Assembly (NCBI RefSeq): GCF_004324755.1
Contig: NZ_SDMQ01000009.1
Span: 1-64,000 of the forward strand
From: Propioniciclava sinopodophylli
GTDB taxonomy: Bacteria; Actinomycetota; Actinomycetes; Propionibacteriales; Propionibacteriaceae
Reading direction: 5' to 3'
DNA: 64,000 nucleotides
Part shown: positions 9,325-18,292 of the stretch, piece by piece
Numbering within the stretch: position 1 is the first letter of the stretch
Layout: every line of letters starts with the position of its first letter
Program-made: the position numbers and the translations under genes
The notes under the pieces: model-generated
Database searches by the model: none
Told to the model about the DNA's origin: nothing
Seen by the model: only the letters and a program-made list of their open reading frames with translations

Positions 9325-10349
9325 AGCTGCGGCGCCTTCAGGGCGCGGGCCACGATGTAGTGGCGGTCCTGCGCCTCGATGGTGGTGTTGCCGACGTGGC
9401 GTCGCAGGGCGCCCAGGTAGGGCAGGTGCCCGTTGAACACGATCCACAGCTCGCCCCCGGGGCGGAGCACCTGGCCGGCCTCCCGGATCATGGCCAGCGT
9501 GGGGGAGGAGTCCTTCGCCGCACCGATGTGGAACGGCGGGTTGCTGACCAGGAGGTCGACGGAGTCGGGCCCCGTGCCGGCGAGCATGTCGGCGTGGCGG
9601 ACGCGCACGCTGACGTTGTTGGCGCGAGCGGTCAGCCGGGTGGACGCGACCGCGAAGGCCGACACGTCGGTGGCGGTGGTCTCCCAGCCGCGCTGGGCCA
9701 GCCAGGCGGCGATGATGCCGGAACCGCAGCCGACGTCGAGGGCTACGCCGCGGAAGGCACGCGGATCCACCACCGGGTCGCCGGCCGTGCGGGCCAGGGT
9801 GCGCAGCAGCAGGTGGGTGCCGTCGTCGAGGCGGTTGGTGTTGAACACCGTGCCGTGGGCGATGGCGGTGATCCCGACCTCGGGCAGGTGGCGACGCAGG
9901 GGCCACCGCACAGCCGCGGGGCGCGCACCCGTCGCGTGCAGCACCCGCGACTTCTGGCGGCCGAGGCTGGCCGAGACCTGCTCGAACTGGCGCCCCAGCG
10001 CGGCGTTCTGGTTCGGGGTCATGTGCTTCGTGCGCCCGCCGGCCACGACCCGGGTGGCGGGGTCCACATGCGCGGCGAGTTGTTCGGCGTAGTCCTCGAC
10101 GCCCGACAACGACTTCGGGAGGCGCCAGAGCACCAGCTGGGGCGTCCAGTCGGTCAAGGGCGCCACGAGGCGCTGCGCCGGCGGCACATGGGCGACGTCG
10201 CGCAGGTCGTCGCACCAGGTGCGCACGTCGGAGCCGGCGTCCACCGCGGCGCGGGTGAGCGCGCCGCCCACGTCGTCCACGACGAGGACGCGGTCCGGGA
10301 GGGGCCCGGCCTCGTCGAGCATCAGGGCCGCGACGGGGTCGAGTGTCAT
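9321..10349 (-). CDS. RsmC/RlmG-like class I SAM methyltransferase
   Basis: 342 residues. The N-terminal half resembles a degenerate methyltransferase domain, the C-terminal half is active-looking: GVALDVGCGSG (SAM-binding motif I) and VSNPPFHIG (motif IV). The two-domain layout and NPPF motif match rRNA guanine-N2 methyltransferases RsmC (16S G1207) and RlmG (23S G1835). Start ATG at 10349 is chosen over upstream in-frame codons because a TACGAT box precedes it by seven nucleotides. Coupled to the YwiC gene downstream. Exact rRNA target is uncertain. Confidence 0.8.
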   Translation of the reverse strand: MTLDPVAALMLDEAGPLPDRVLVVDDVGGALTRAAVDAGSDVRTWCDDLRDVAHVPPAQRLVAPLTDWTPQLVLWRLPKSLSGVEDYAEQLAAHVDPATRVVAGGRTKHMTPNQNAALGRQFEQVSASLGRQKSRVLHATGARPAAVRWPLRRHLPEVGITAIAHGTVFNTNRLDDGTHLLLRTLARTAGDPVVDPRAFRGVALDVGCGSGIIAAWLAQRGWETTATDVSAFAVASTRLTARANNVSVRVRHADMLAGTGPDSVDLLVSNPPFHIGAAKDSSPTLAMIREAGQVLRPGGELWIVFNGHLPYLGALRRHVGNTTIEAQDRHYIVARALKAPQL

Positions 10350-10356
10350 GCGGGCC

Positions 10357-10362
10357 ATCGTA
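10357..10362 (-). promoter_or_regulatory. -10 box for leaderless methyltransferase mRNA
   Basis: TACGAT on the reverse strand, seven nucleotides before the ATG at 10349. Confidence 0.45.
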
Positions 10363-10519
10363 TCGGCGTCCATGACGCGGATCGGCTTGAAAGGCTCGGC
10401 TGTTGCGCCGCGGACCCACTACGGTGGGTGCTGGACATTCCGGGCGGACCTCCGCCGTCCGGTGGCCCTGGGGGCCAGCACGTCGACGTGTACGGAGCAC
10501 TTGAAGGAGAAGCCTTTTC

Positions 10520-13171
10520 ATGAACCAGACGAAGTACGTCTACGACCTCAACGAGGGTGACGCGTCGCTGAAGCCGCTGCTGGGTGGCAAGGGTGCCAAC
10601 CTCGCCGAGATGAATCGCATCGGCGTCCCCGTACCCGACGCCTTCACCGTGACCACGCAGGCCTGCGTCGACACGATGAACAACAACTCCGAGTGGCCCG
10701 AGGGCCTCCGCGAGCAGGTCGAGGCCGGCCTCGCCCGCCTCGAGGAGCGCACCGGCAAGACGCTGGGCTCGGTGGAGAACCCGCTGCTCGTCTCGATTCG
10801 CTCCGGCGCCGTCTTCTCGATGCCCGGCATGATGGACACCATCCTCAACCTCGGCATCTCGGACGAGACCGTGGGCCAGGTGGCCAAGCTGGCCGACGGC
10901 AACGAGCGCTTCGCCTGGGACTGCTACCGCCGCTTCGTCCAGATGTACGGCGAGGTCGTCGAGGGCATCGAGCCCCACGTGTTCGAGGACGCGCTGACCG
11001 AGGCCAAGGAGGCCAAGGGCGTCGACAACGACACCGACCTGGACGCCGAGGACCTCAAGGCACTCACCCAGAAGTTCAAGGACCTCGCCAACGAGGCCCT
11101 CGGTGGCCACTGGACCACCGACCCCAAGGAGCAGCTCATGCGCGCGATCAACGCCGTGTTCAAGAGCTGGCTGAACCCGCGCGCCGAGGTGTACCGCAAG
11201 AGCCAGGGCATTTCCCGCAACCTGGGCACCGCCGTGAACGTGCAGCAGATGGTGTTCGGCAACCGCGGCGAGACCTCGGCGACCGGCGTGTGCTTCTCCC
11301 GCAACCCGTCCACCGGTGAGAAGGAGCTCTACGGCGAGTTCCTGACCAACGCCCAGGGCGAGGACGTCGTCGCCGGAATCCGCACCCCGCGCGACCTGGC
11401 GGAGATGGAGGCCGAGCTCCCCGAGGCCTTCCATGAGCTGCTGGCCACGATGGACAAGCTCGAGCTCCACAACAAGGACATGCAGGACATGGAGTTCACG
11501 ATCGAGGATCGCAAGCTCTACATGCTGCAGACCCGCAACGGCAAGCGCACCGCCGCCGCCGCCGTGAAGACCGCCGTCGACATGGTCAGCGAGGGCCTCA
11601 TCACCAAGGAGGAGGCGCTGCTGCGCATCAACCCCTCCGACCTGGACGCCCTCCTCCACGACGCCATCGACCCGCACGAGACCGCGACCGCGATCGTCAA
11701 GGGCCTGCCCGCCTCACCGGGCGCGGCCGTCGGCACGCTCTCCTTCACCGCCGACGACGCCGCCGAGCGCGGCAAGGCCGGCGAGAAGGTCATCCTCGTC
11801 CGCTACGAGACCACCCCCGACGACATCCACGGCGTGATGGTGGCCCAGGGCGTCCTGACCGCCCACGGCGGCATGACCTCGCACGCGGCCGTCGTCGCGC
11901 GCGGCATGGGCATCACGTGTGTCGCGGGCGCCCCCGGCATCAAGATCGACCCGAAGGCCGAGACGGTCACCATCGGCGGCCAGGAGTACGGCAAGGGCGA
12001 CACCCTGACGCTGAACGGCTCCACCGGTGAGGTGTTCTCCGGCGCGCTGGCGCTGGTGCCGCCGAAGCTGGACGAGAACTTCCAGCAGGTCGGCGAGTGG
12101 GCGGACGCCGTCCGTCGCCTCGGCGTCCGTGCGAACGCGGAGAACTTCGAGGACGCGTCCAAGGCCCGCGAGCTGGGTGCCGAGGGCATCGGCCTGGCAC
12201 GCACCGAGCACATGTTCATGGCCGCCGACCGCCTGCCGGCCGTCCGCAAGATGATCCTCGCTGAGAACGAGGAGCAGCGCGCGGCGGCCCTGGCCGAGAT
12301 CCTGCCGATGCAGCAGGCCGACTTCGAGGGCATCTTCACCGCCATGAAGGGCCTGCCGGTCACCGTGCGCCTGCTCGACCCGCCGCTGCACGAGTTCCTT
12401 CCGAACATCGTCGACCAGTCGGTGCTCGTGAAGGAGTTGGAGCTGACGGGGGCGTCCGAGGACGTGCTCGCCAAGGAGCGCGAGACCCTTGCGCAGGTCA
12501 AGCGCCTGCACGAGCAGAACCCGATGCTCGGCACCCGCGGCTGCCGCCTGGCGATGCTGTACCCGTCGATCCCCGACATGCAGGCCCGCGCCATCGTCAA
12601 GGCGGCCCTGGCCGTCCAGGAGCGCGAGGGCGAGACCGTCGGGGTGGAGATCATGATCCCTCTGGTCGCCATCGCCAAGGAGCTGGAGGTGCAGCGCGAC
12701 ATCGTCGTGAAGGCCGTCGAGGAGGAGCTGGCCGCGGCCGGCAAGTCGCTCGACTACACGGTCGGTACCATGATCGAGATCCCGCGCGCGGCGCTCACCG
12801 CGAACGAGATCGCCGAGCACGCCGACTTCTTCTCCTTCGGCACCAACGACCTCACCCAGACCGGCATCGGCATCTCGCGTGACGACGCCGAGGCGGGCTT
12901 CCTCGGCCACTACGTCGAGGACGAGGTCATCGCGAAGAACCCGTTCGAGTCGATCGACCAGGAGGGCGTCGGCCAGCTGGTGCAGATCGGCGTCGAGAAG
13001 GGTCGCTCCACCAAGGCTGAGCTCAAGACGGGTGTCTGTGGCGAGCACGGTGGCGATCCGGACTCGATCGAGTTCTTCCACAAGGTGGGCCTGAACTACG
13101 TGTCCTGCTCCCCGTTCCGTGTGCCGATCGCCCGCCTGGCCGCCGCTCGGGCGACCCTGCAGCACGGCTGA
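10520..13171 (+). CDS. ppdK: Pyruvate, phosphate dikinase
   Basis: 883 residues, the full family length. It interconverts pyruvate + ATP + Pi and PEP + AMP + PPi. The N-terminal ATP-grasp domain starts with LLGGKGANLAEM; the swivelling phosphohistidine domain carries His455 in GGMTSHAAVVARG, the same number as in the well-studied Clostridium symbiosum enzyme; the C-terminal PEP/pyruvate barrel has SFGTNDLTQT and the proton-donor Cys840 in GVCGEHGGDP. AAGGAG precedes the ATG. Single-gene unit closed by a strong terminator. In anaerobic actinobacteria it works in PPi-linked glycolysis or gluconeogenesis. Confidence 0.97.
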   Translation: MNQTKYVYDLNEGDASLKPLLGGKGANLAEMNRIGVPVPDAFTVTTQACVDTMNNNSEWPEGLREQVEAGLARLEERTGKTLGSVENPLLVSIRSGAVFSMPGMMDTILNLGISDETVGQVAKLADGNERFAWDCYRRFVQMYGEVVEGIEPHVFEDALTEAKEAKGVDNDTDLDAEDLKALTQKFKDLANEALGGHWTTDPKEQLMRAINAVFKSWLNPRAEVYRKSQGISRNLGTAVNVQQMVFGNRGETSATGVCFSRNPSTGEKELYGEFLTNAQGEDVVAGIRTPRDLAEMEAELPEAFHELLATMDKLELHNKDMQDMEFTIEDRKLYMLQTRNGKRTAAAAVKTAVDMVSEGLITKEEALLRINPSDLDALLHDAIDPHETATAIVKGLPASPGAAVGTLSFTADDAAERGKAGEKVILVRYETTPDDIHGVMVAQGVLTAHGGMTSHAAVVARGMGITCVAGAPGIKIDPKAETVTIGGQEYGKGDTLTLNGSTGEVFSGALALVPPKLDENFQQVGEWADAVRRLGVRANAENFEDASKARELGAEGIGLARTEHMFMAADRLPAVRKMILAENEEQRAAALAEILPMQQADFEGIFTAMKGLPVTVRLLDPPLHEFLPNIVDQSVLVKELELTGASEDVLAKERETLAQVKRLHEQNPMLGTRGCRLAMLYPSIPDMQARAIVKAALAVQEREGETVGVEIMIPLVAIAKELEVQRDIVVKAVEEELAAAGKSLDYTVGTMIEIPRAALTANEIAEHADFFSFGTNDLTQTGIGISRDDAEAGFLGHYVEDEVIAKNPFESIDQEGVGQLVQIGVEKGRSTKAELKTGVCGEHGGDPDSIEFFHKVGLNYVSCSPFRVPIARLAAARATLQHG

Positions 13172-13184
13172 GCCAACCAATACA

Positions 13185-13218
13185 CCGACGGCCCCGGGTT
13201 CCGACCCGGGGCCGTCGG
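13185..13218 (+). terminator. Hairpin terminator after ppdK
   Basis: Perfect 15-bp stem, CCGACGGCCCCGGGT (13185-13199) with its complement (13204-13218), and a 4-nt loop, 14 nt after the ppdK stop. Confidence 0.85.
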
Positions 13219-13294
13219 CCGTTCCCGGACGCCGTCGGCGCCGGATGGCAGCCACCCGGCCCGGGCGCTACCCTGCGCTCGAAGGGGGAGTGCA

Positions 13295-15049
13295 GTGCCG
13301 GACTACCGCATCGAGCCGCCGCGTCAAACGCGGGGAGAGCAGTTCGCCTCGGCGTGGGACGCCGTGAGCGAGCACCTGATCAGCCTGAAGGGGTTGTGGC
13401 CGACGCCGGCCGACTACGCGCAGCTGCCGCACACGTGGCGCCGCGACCTCATGGCCGGGCTCACCGTGGGCATCGTCGCCCTGCCGCTGGCGCTCGGCTT
13501 CGGGGTGGCCTCCGGCGTGGGGGCGACCGCCGGGCTGGTCACCGCGATCGTCGCGGGCATCGTCGCCGCGGTGTTCGGCGGCAGCCACCTGCAGGTGTCG
13601 GGCCCGACCGGTGCCATGACCGTCGTCCTGCTCCCGGTCATCGCGGCCTACGGGGTCGAGAACGTCCCGACCCTGGCGATCCTGGCCGGGATCATGGTGA
13701 TCCTGATGGGCATGACGTCCCTCGGCCGGACCGTCGACCTCATCCCGCTACCCGTGGTCGAGGGGTTCACCGCCGGCATCGGCGTGATCATCTTCCTGCA
13801 GCAGCTGCCCCTCGTGCTGGGCTCGGAGAAGGGTGAGGGTGAGTCCTCGCTGGTGTCGGCGTGGAACACCATCGCCGGCACCGACTGGGCCGCGGCGATC
13901 GCGCCGCTGGCGATCGTCGCGCTGGTCGTCGTGCTCCACCTGGTGGGCGAGAGGGTGGCCCGCGGCGTCCCGTTGTCGCTGGTGGCGATCATCGTGGCGA
14001 CGGTCGTGGCCGAGTTGATGTCGCTCGACGTGGCGCGGATCGGCGCGCTCCCGACCTCCCTGCCCGCGCCCAGCCTGCCCAGCTTCGACTGGCGCACGAT
14101 CCAGGGCCTGGCCGCCCCCGCCCTGGCCGTGGCCGCGCTCGCGGCCCTGGAGTCGCTGCTGTCGGCGCGCGTCGCCGACGGCATGGTGCCCGAGGTGACC
14201 CGCACCAAGCCCGACCGCGAGCTGGTCGGCCAAGGGCTGGCCAACGTGGCCTCGGGCCTGTTCGGCGGCCTGCCCGCGACGGGCGCGATCGCCCGCACCG
14301 CGGTCAACGCCCGCACCGGCGGACGCACCCGGCTGGCGGTGGTGTTCCACGCGGTCGTGCTGCTGGGCGTGATGGCGTTCGCCTCCCCGGTCGTGGCCCG
14401 CATCCCCATGGCGGCCCTCGGCGGGGTGCTCGTGATGACCGCGCTGCGCATGGTCGACATCAAGGCGCTGCGCCCGGTCATGGCCGCGACGCGCGCCGAC
14501 CGCAACACCCTGCTGCTCACCTTCGCCGCGACCGTCGTGCTCGACCTGGTCATGGCGGTGCTGCTCGGCTTCGCGATGGCCGCCGTCATGAGCCTGCGGC
14601 ACATGGCGTCGTACTCGGCGGTGTTCCGCCAGCACCTGCCCGCCGACACCCGCGAGGGCTGGATCGACCTACTGCCCGAGCAGGAGTCGATGCGGCACCG
14701 CATCGCCATCTACCGCGTCGACGGGGCCCTGTTCTACGGTGACGCCCGCAGCTTCGTTGAGGAGGTCGAGGCGGTCGAGGCCGGTGTGGACGCCGTCATC
14801 GTGCGCTGCCACCGGATGAACGTGTTCGACGCCTCGGGCGCCGAGGCGCTGGCTGACGTGGCCCGGGCCCTCGCACGCCGTGGCGTCGGCCTGGTCGTGC
14901 AGGGCATGACGCCCAGCCAGGTGCAGACCGCGCTCCTCATGGTGGGCCTCCCGGCCGACCGGTACGTCCGCGAGCTGTCCCGGGCCCTCGACATCGCGGT
15001 GGGCGACGTCCGCGCGCGGGACGCCGACCCGGCCGGCGGCCGGGCCTAG
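13295..15049 (+). CDS. SulP family anion transporter with STAS domain
   Basis: 584 residues. A cytoplasmic N-terminus of about 50 residues precedes 10-12 membrane segments (the first region reads DLMAGLTVGIVALPLALGFG, the SulP signature), and a C-terminal STAS domain occupies roughly residues 440-560. SLC26/SulP proteins carry sulfate, bicarbonate or dicarboxylates; no carbonic anhydrase or sulfur gene is adjacent, so the anion is open. A GGGGGAG element precedes the GTG start. The stop codon shares the palindrome CTAG (15046-15049) with the stop of the convergent lipoprotein gene. Confidence 0.9.
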   Translation: MPDYRIEPPRQTRGEQFASAWDAVSEHLISLKGLWPTPADYAQLPHTWRRDLMAGLTVGIVALPLALGFGVASGVGATAGLVTAIVAGIVAAVFGGSHLQVSGPTGAMTVVLLPVIAAYGVENVPTLAILAGIMVILMGMTSLGRTVDLIPLPVVEGFTAGIGVIIFLQQLPLVLGSEKGEGESSLVSAWNTIAGTDWAAAIAPLAIVALVVVLHLVGERVARGVPLSLVAIIVATVVAELMSLDVARIGALPTSLPAPSLPSFDWRTIQGLAAPALAVAALAALESLLSARVADGMVPEVTRTKPDRELVGQGLANVASGLFGGLPATGAIARTAVNARTGGRTRLAVVFHAVVLLGVMAFASPVVARIPMAALGGVLVMTALRMVDIKALRPVMAATRADRNTLLLTFAATVVLDLVMAVLLGFAMAAVMSLRHMASYSAVFRQHLPADTREGWIDLLPEQESMRHRIAIYRVDGALFYGDARSFVEEVEAVEAGVDAVIVRCHRMNVFDASGAEALADVARALARRGVGLVVQGMTPSQVQTALLMVGLPADRYVRELSRALDIAVGDVRARDADPAGGRA

Positions 15050-16008
15050 CCTTCGCCGAGGATGACGTCGACCGGGTCGAACTCCTCGCCGCTGGGTCGG
15101 TAGCTCGTGCTGGAGCCGTCGACCCGGCGCACGTGCAGCGACACGTACAGGTTCATGATGTCCCAGGACAGGGACGCCGACTCCGTCTCGGCGGAGTCAA
15201 TCGCCGCGGCCAGGGCCGCGGCGTCGATGTCGGCCAAGGGGATGTCCTTGCCCGGGTTCGTGTTGCAGGTGGTCTCCCACAGCACGGGGCTGAGCTGCCA
15301 CGGGCACTGCTCGCCGTTGACGAGCGGGGCGGAGGGCTGGCTGACCGCGATCGAGGGGAACTCCCCCACCCCGACATACGAGACCGCCTCCGCGCCGGCC
15401 GCCTGGGCCTGGTCGAGCAGCCAGAGGAGCATGTCGCCCGATGCGGGGTCGGCGGGCAGTTCGACCGCTTGGCCGCCGACCCGCCGGTGCTCGGGGCCCT
15501 CGGCCATGATGCCGCACTGCAGCGTGCTCATGCCCGACCCGCGGTGGTTCACCTGCCAGAGGAAGACCGGCTCGGCGCACTCGCCCATGGCTTCGCGGGC
15601 GGCGAACCAGTCCGCGGCGGCGGCGTCCACTGCCTCGCGGGCGGGAAGCGCAGGCCGGGTGGTGTAGGCGACGCTCTCGTCTTCGTACACGAAGTTCCCG
15701 CCCGGGGAGTCGAGGCCGAGCGTCGGGGAGACCTGGATCGTCTTCTGGGTGGGGCCCTCCGGGTGCCCCTTGATCCCGGCGATGCCGGAGGGACCGAGGT
15801 CGTCGCCCTGCTGGGTCACCACCGACTCCTTCAGCTGGATGGAGATCTCGCTCACGCGGTCAGCGTCGGTACCCTCCAGCGACGCCCAGAGCTCGTCGGC
15901 CAAGGACTGGGGAGTGTCGGGGATCGCTCGGGTTGACGAGTCCGCCGGGCGGCCGCACCCTGACAGGGCGACGGCTGCGATGAGGGCGGGCAGCAGCAGC
16001 TTCTTCAC
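15046..16008 (-). CDS. Putative lipoprotein, unknown function
   Basis: 320 residues. Signal peptide with Lys-Lys near the start, hydrophobic core and lipobox LSGC (about residues 15-18), so the protein should be lipid-anchored outside the membrane. The rest (two roughly equal halves of mixed alpha/beta composition, with several Cys) is not recognised. Start is a GTG at 16008. A run of ten G residues lies 18-27 nt upstream of the start codon. It follows deoC on the same strand with a 65-nt gap. Confidence 0.7.
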   Translation of the reverse strand: MKKLLLPALIAAVALSGCGRPADSSTRAIPDTPQSLADELWASLEGTDADRVSEISIQLKESVVTQQGDDLGPSGIAGIKGHPEGPTQKTIQVSPTLGLDSPGGNFVYEDESVAYTTRPALPAREAVDAAAADWFAAREAMGECAEPVFLWQVNHRGSGMSTLQCGIMAEGPEHRRVGGQAVELPADPASGDMLLWLLDQAQAAGAEAVSYVGVGEFPSIAVSQPSAPLVNGEQCPWQLSPVLWETTCNTNPGKDIPLADIDAAALAAAIDSAETESASLSWDIMNLYVSLHVRRVDGSSTSYRPSGEEFDPVDVILGEG

Positions 16009-16025
16009 GGGGGTCTGCTTTCGAT

Positions 16026-16035
16026 GGGGGGGGGG
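16026..16035. repeat. G10 homopolymer tract
   Basis: Ten consecutive G on the plus strand (C10 in the lipoprotein mRNA sense), located 18-27 nt before the lipoprotein start codon and downstream of deoC. It is placed where length changes could alter transcription or translation. Confidence 0.9.
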
Positions 16036-16073
16036 AACCGTCGGTGTGGGAGTTGCCGGGGAGGCGGCCGGGG

Positions 16074-16739
16074 TCAGTAGCCCTCGGACGTCCCCCCGTC
16101 GAGCACCGCGCGGGTGCCGGAGAGGCCCAGGCGGGTGGCGCCGGCGGCAACCATGGCCTGCGCGGCGTCCCAGTCGCGGATGCCACCGGACGCCTTGACG
16201 CCGAGGCGCCCGCCGACGGTTTGCGCCATGAGCGCGACCGCGTGCTCGGAGGCGCCACCGGAGGGGTGGAAGCCGGTGGAGGTCTTCACGAAGTCGGCGC
16301 CGGCGGCCTCGGCGCCCGTGCAGGCGGCCACGATCTCGTCGTCGGTCAGGGCCGCCGACTCGATGATGACCTTCAGGATGCCCGGGGCGGGGACGGCGTC
16401 GCGCACGGCGCGGATCTCGTCCTCCGTGTGGGTGGCGTCGCCGGACTTCAGCGCCCCGATGTCGATGACCATGTCGACCTCGTCGGCGCCGTTGCGGACG
16501 GCCTCGGCGGCCTCGAACGCCTTCGTCTCGGGGGTGTGCTTGCCCGAGGGGAAGCCGACCACCGTGGCGACCTTCACGCGCGGCGAGAACGGCAGCGGCA
16601 GCATGGAGGGGGAGACGCAGATGGAGTAGGTGCCCAGGTCGGCGGCCTCGGCGGCGAGGGCCTCCACGTCGGCGGCCGTGGCCGTCGGGGACAGCAGGGT
16701 GTGGTCGACGAGGCGGGCGAGTTCGGTCCGTTCGAGCAT
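16074..16739 (-). CDS. deoC: Deoxyribose-phosphate aldolase
   Basis: 221 residues, usual family length. It cleaves 2-deoxyribose-5-phosphate to glyceraldehyde-3-phosphate and acetaldehyde in deoxynucleoside catabolism. Key residues are the Schiff-base Lys152 in FVKTSTGF, the second active-site Lys in GIRDW-adjacent LGVKASGG, and Asp89 in EVDMVID. The ATG at 16739 follows a TAGGCT box by seven nucleotides (leaderless). No other deo gene is nearby. Confidence 0.95.
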   Translation of the reverse strand: MLERTELARLVDHTLLSPTATAADVEALAAEAADLGTYSICVSPSMLPLPFSPRVKVATVVGFPSGKHTPETKAFEAAEAVRNGADEVDMVIDIGALKSGDATHTEDEIRAVRDAVPAPGILKVIIESAALTDDEIVAACTGAEAAGADFVKTSTGFHPSGGASEHAVALMAQTVGGRLGVKASGGIRDWDAAQAMVAAGATRLGLSGTRAVLDGGTSEGY

Positions 16740-16746
16740 GGGCGCC

Positions 16747-16752
16747 AGCCTA
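16747..16752 (-). promoter_or_regulatory. -10 box for leaderless deoC mRNA
   Basis: TAGGCT on the reverse strand, seven nucleotides before the deoC ATG at 16739 and inside the gap after the response-regulator gene. Confidence 0.5.
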
Positions 16753-16755
16753 GCG

Positions 16756-17361
16756 CTACGCCCAGCCGCGCTCGCGGGCGACGCGGGCCGCCTCGTGCCG
16801 GGTGGCCGCGTGCAGCTTGCCCATGGCCGAGCTGAGGTAGTTGCGCACGGTGCCCGGGGACAGGTGGAGGCGCGCGGCGATCTCCTCGACGGGCGCCCCG
16901 TCGCCGGCGGCCGCCAGCACGTCGGCCTCGCGAGCGGTGAGCGGGGAGTCGCCGGCCGCGATGGCGTCGGCGGCCAGTTCCGGGTCGACGTGGCGCCCGC
17001 CCGCGTGCACGGTGCGGATCACGGCGGCCAGGCCCGACCCCGAGATCGTCTTCGGCACGAACCCGCGCACGCCGACCGCGAGCGCCTGCTTCAGGTGCCC
17101 GGGCAGCCCGTGCGAGGTGACGATCACGCAGGCGCACCCCGACAGCTCGGACGCCAGCGCCGCGGCCACCTCGGTCCCCGAGAGCCCCGGCATCTGCAGG
17201 TCGAGCACGGCGACGTCGGGTGCGTGCTTGCGGGCGACGGCCAGCGCCTCGTCGCCCGAGGCGGCCTGCGCGACGACCTCGAGGTCGTCCTCGAGGCCCA
17301 GCAACGACACCAGCGCCTCGCGGATGAGGTGCTCGTCGTCGGCAACGACGATACGGATCAC
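16756..17361 (-). CDS. NarL/LuxR-type response regulator
   Basis: 201 residues. Receiver domain (1-120) with acidic pocket DDE near residues 8-10, phosphoacceptor Asp54 in VLDLQMPG and conserved Lys in VPKT; LuxR-type helix-turn-helix (about 135-195) with [15 protein letters not shown] and [16 protein letters not shown]. Its GTG start overlaps the histidine kinase stop (GTGA). It is the last gene of the ABC ATPase - permease - kinase - regulator unit and would be expected to control the exporter. The partner kinase is broken, so the regulator may be unphosphorylated or served by another kinase. Confidence 0.92.
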   Translation of the reverse strand: MIRIVVADDEHLIREALVSLLGLEDDLEVVAQAASGDEALAVARKHAPDVAVLDLQMPGLSGTEVAAALASELSGCACVIVTSHGLPGHLKQALAVGVRGFVPKTISGSGLAAVIRTVHAGGRHVDPELAADAIAAGDSPLTAREADVLAAAGDGAPVEEIAARLHLSPGTVRNYLSSAMGKLHAATRHEAARVARERGWA

Positions 17362-18264
17362 GCGCCCTCCTCGGCGACCTCCAGACGGGCCAGGGTGGCG
17401 GCGTCCACGGTCGCGGTGAGCACGAAGCTACCGTCCCGCTGCTCGGCGTGCAGCGACCCACCGACCTCGGCGAGGCGTTCGGCCAGGCCCGCCAGGCCCG
17501 AGCCCGCGGCGTCCGGACGCCTCGGCCTGGCGTGCCCCGAGTTCGGCCTTGAGCGCGACCGCGGAGAGGGTGCGGCCGAAGACGTCGTGCAGGTCGCGGC
17601 TGAAGCGCAGGCGCTCCTCGGTGACGGCCAGGCGGGCGCCGTCGACGCGGGCGCGTTCGAGCTCACGGGTGGTGGCCAGCACGTTGAGGAACATCTGGGC
17701 GAAGCCCACGACCACGGCCGCGGCGAACCCCACCCAGTAGGCGGCGGTGATCTGGGTGACCCGCTGCTCGGGGTCCGAGGAGGCGAGGGTGCCCCAGAGG
17801 GCGGCCTCGGCCAGCACGATCGCGACCAGGCCGACCAGCACGGGGCGGACCGTACGTCCCGAGGCGCGTGGCAGGGCCAGCAGGGGCAGGGCGAGGGCGC
17901 CGCCCAGGTAGCCGGGGACCGTGATCGCGCTGAACAGGTCCCGCCAGCCTGGCGTCCCGGCCAGCAGGACGGTGGACACCGACGCCACCGCCCAGACCGC
18001 CACCACCGGGGTCAGGCGGCCGACGCGTACGGCGTCCCAGCCGCTGGGTGGGAGCAGGTCGGCGTCGCGCAGTGCCGTGTGCAGCACCGACAGCCCCGCG
18101 AGGGAGGCCACCACCGTGGCGGCGACGAACGCGATGCGGATCGCCACCGGCCAGGGCCCGAAGGCCGTGGACAGGGCGAGGATCGGCGCGAGCGGGAAGG
18201 CCCAGTGCAGGCTGTTGTAGACGTAGCTCTCGGTGCGCTTCACGCCCTGACTGACGGTGCTCAT
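17358..18264 (-). pseudogene. Histidine kinase (NarL type) with internal deletion and frameshift
   Basis: The first frame encodes several membrane spans and the HisKA_3 dimerisation helix with the phosphoacceptor in FSRDLHDVFGRTLS, then shifts at about 17520 into 30 residues of nonsense ending at 17428. The second frame resumes with GSGLAGLAERLAEVGGSLHAEQ, the last G-box and final strands of the HATPase domain, and ends at 17358, overlapping the regulator start. The segment between (rest of the DHp domain plus the N and first G boxes, about 90-110 residues in relatives) is absent. The junction falls at the 12-bp palindrome GCGTCCGGACGC (17509-17520). The start ATG at 18264 has GAGGAG upstream. 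As written it cannot bind ATP. Confidence 0.8.
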
Positions 18265-18292
18265 GGTCACTCCTCTCCTCGCGGCTGCGAGC

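Noticed and set aside
17428-18270. 280-residue frame read as an intact histidine kinase
   Set aside because: It lacks every ATP-binding box and ends in out-of-frame residues, while the missing HATPase tail is found in another frame immediately downstream.
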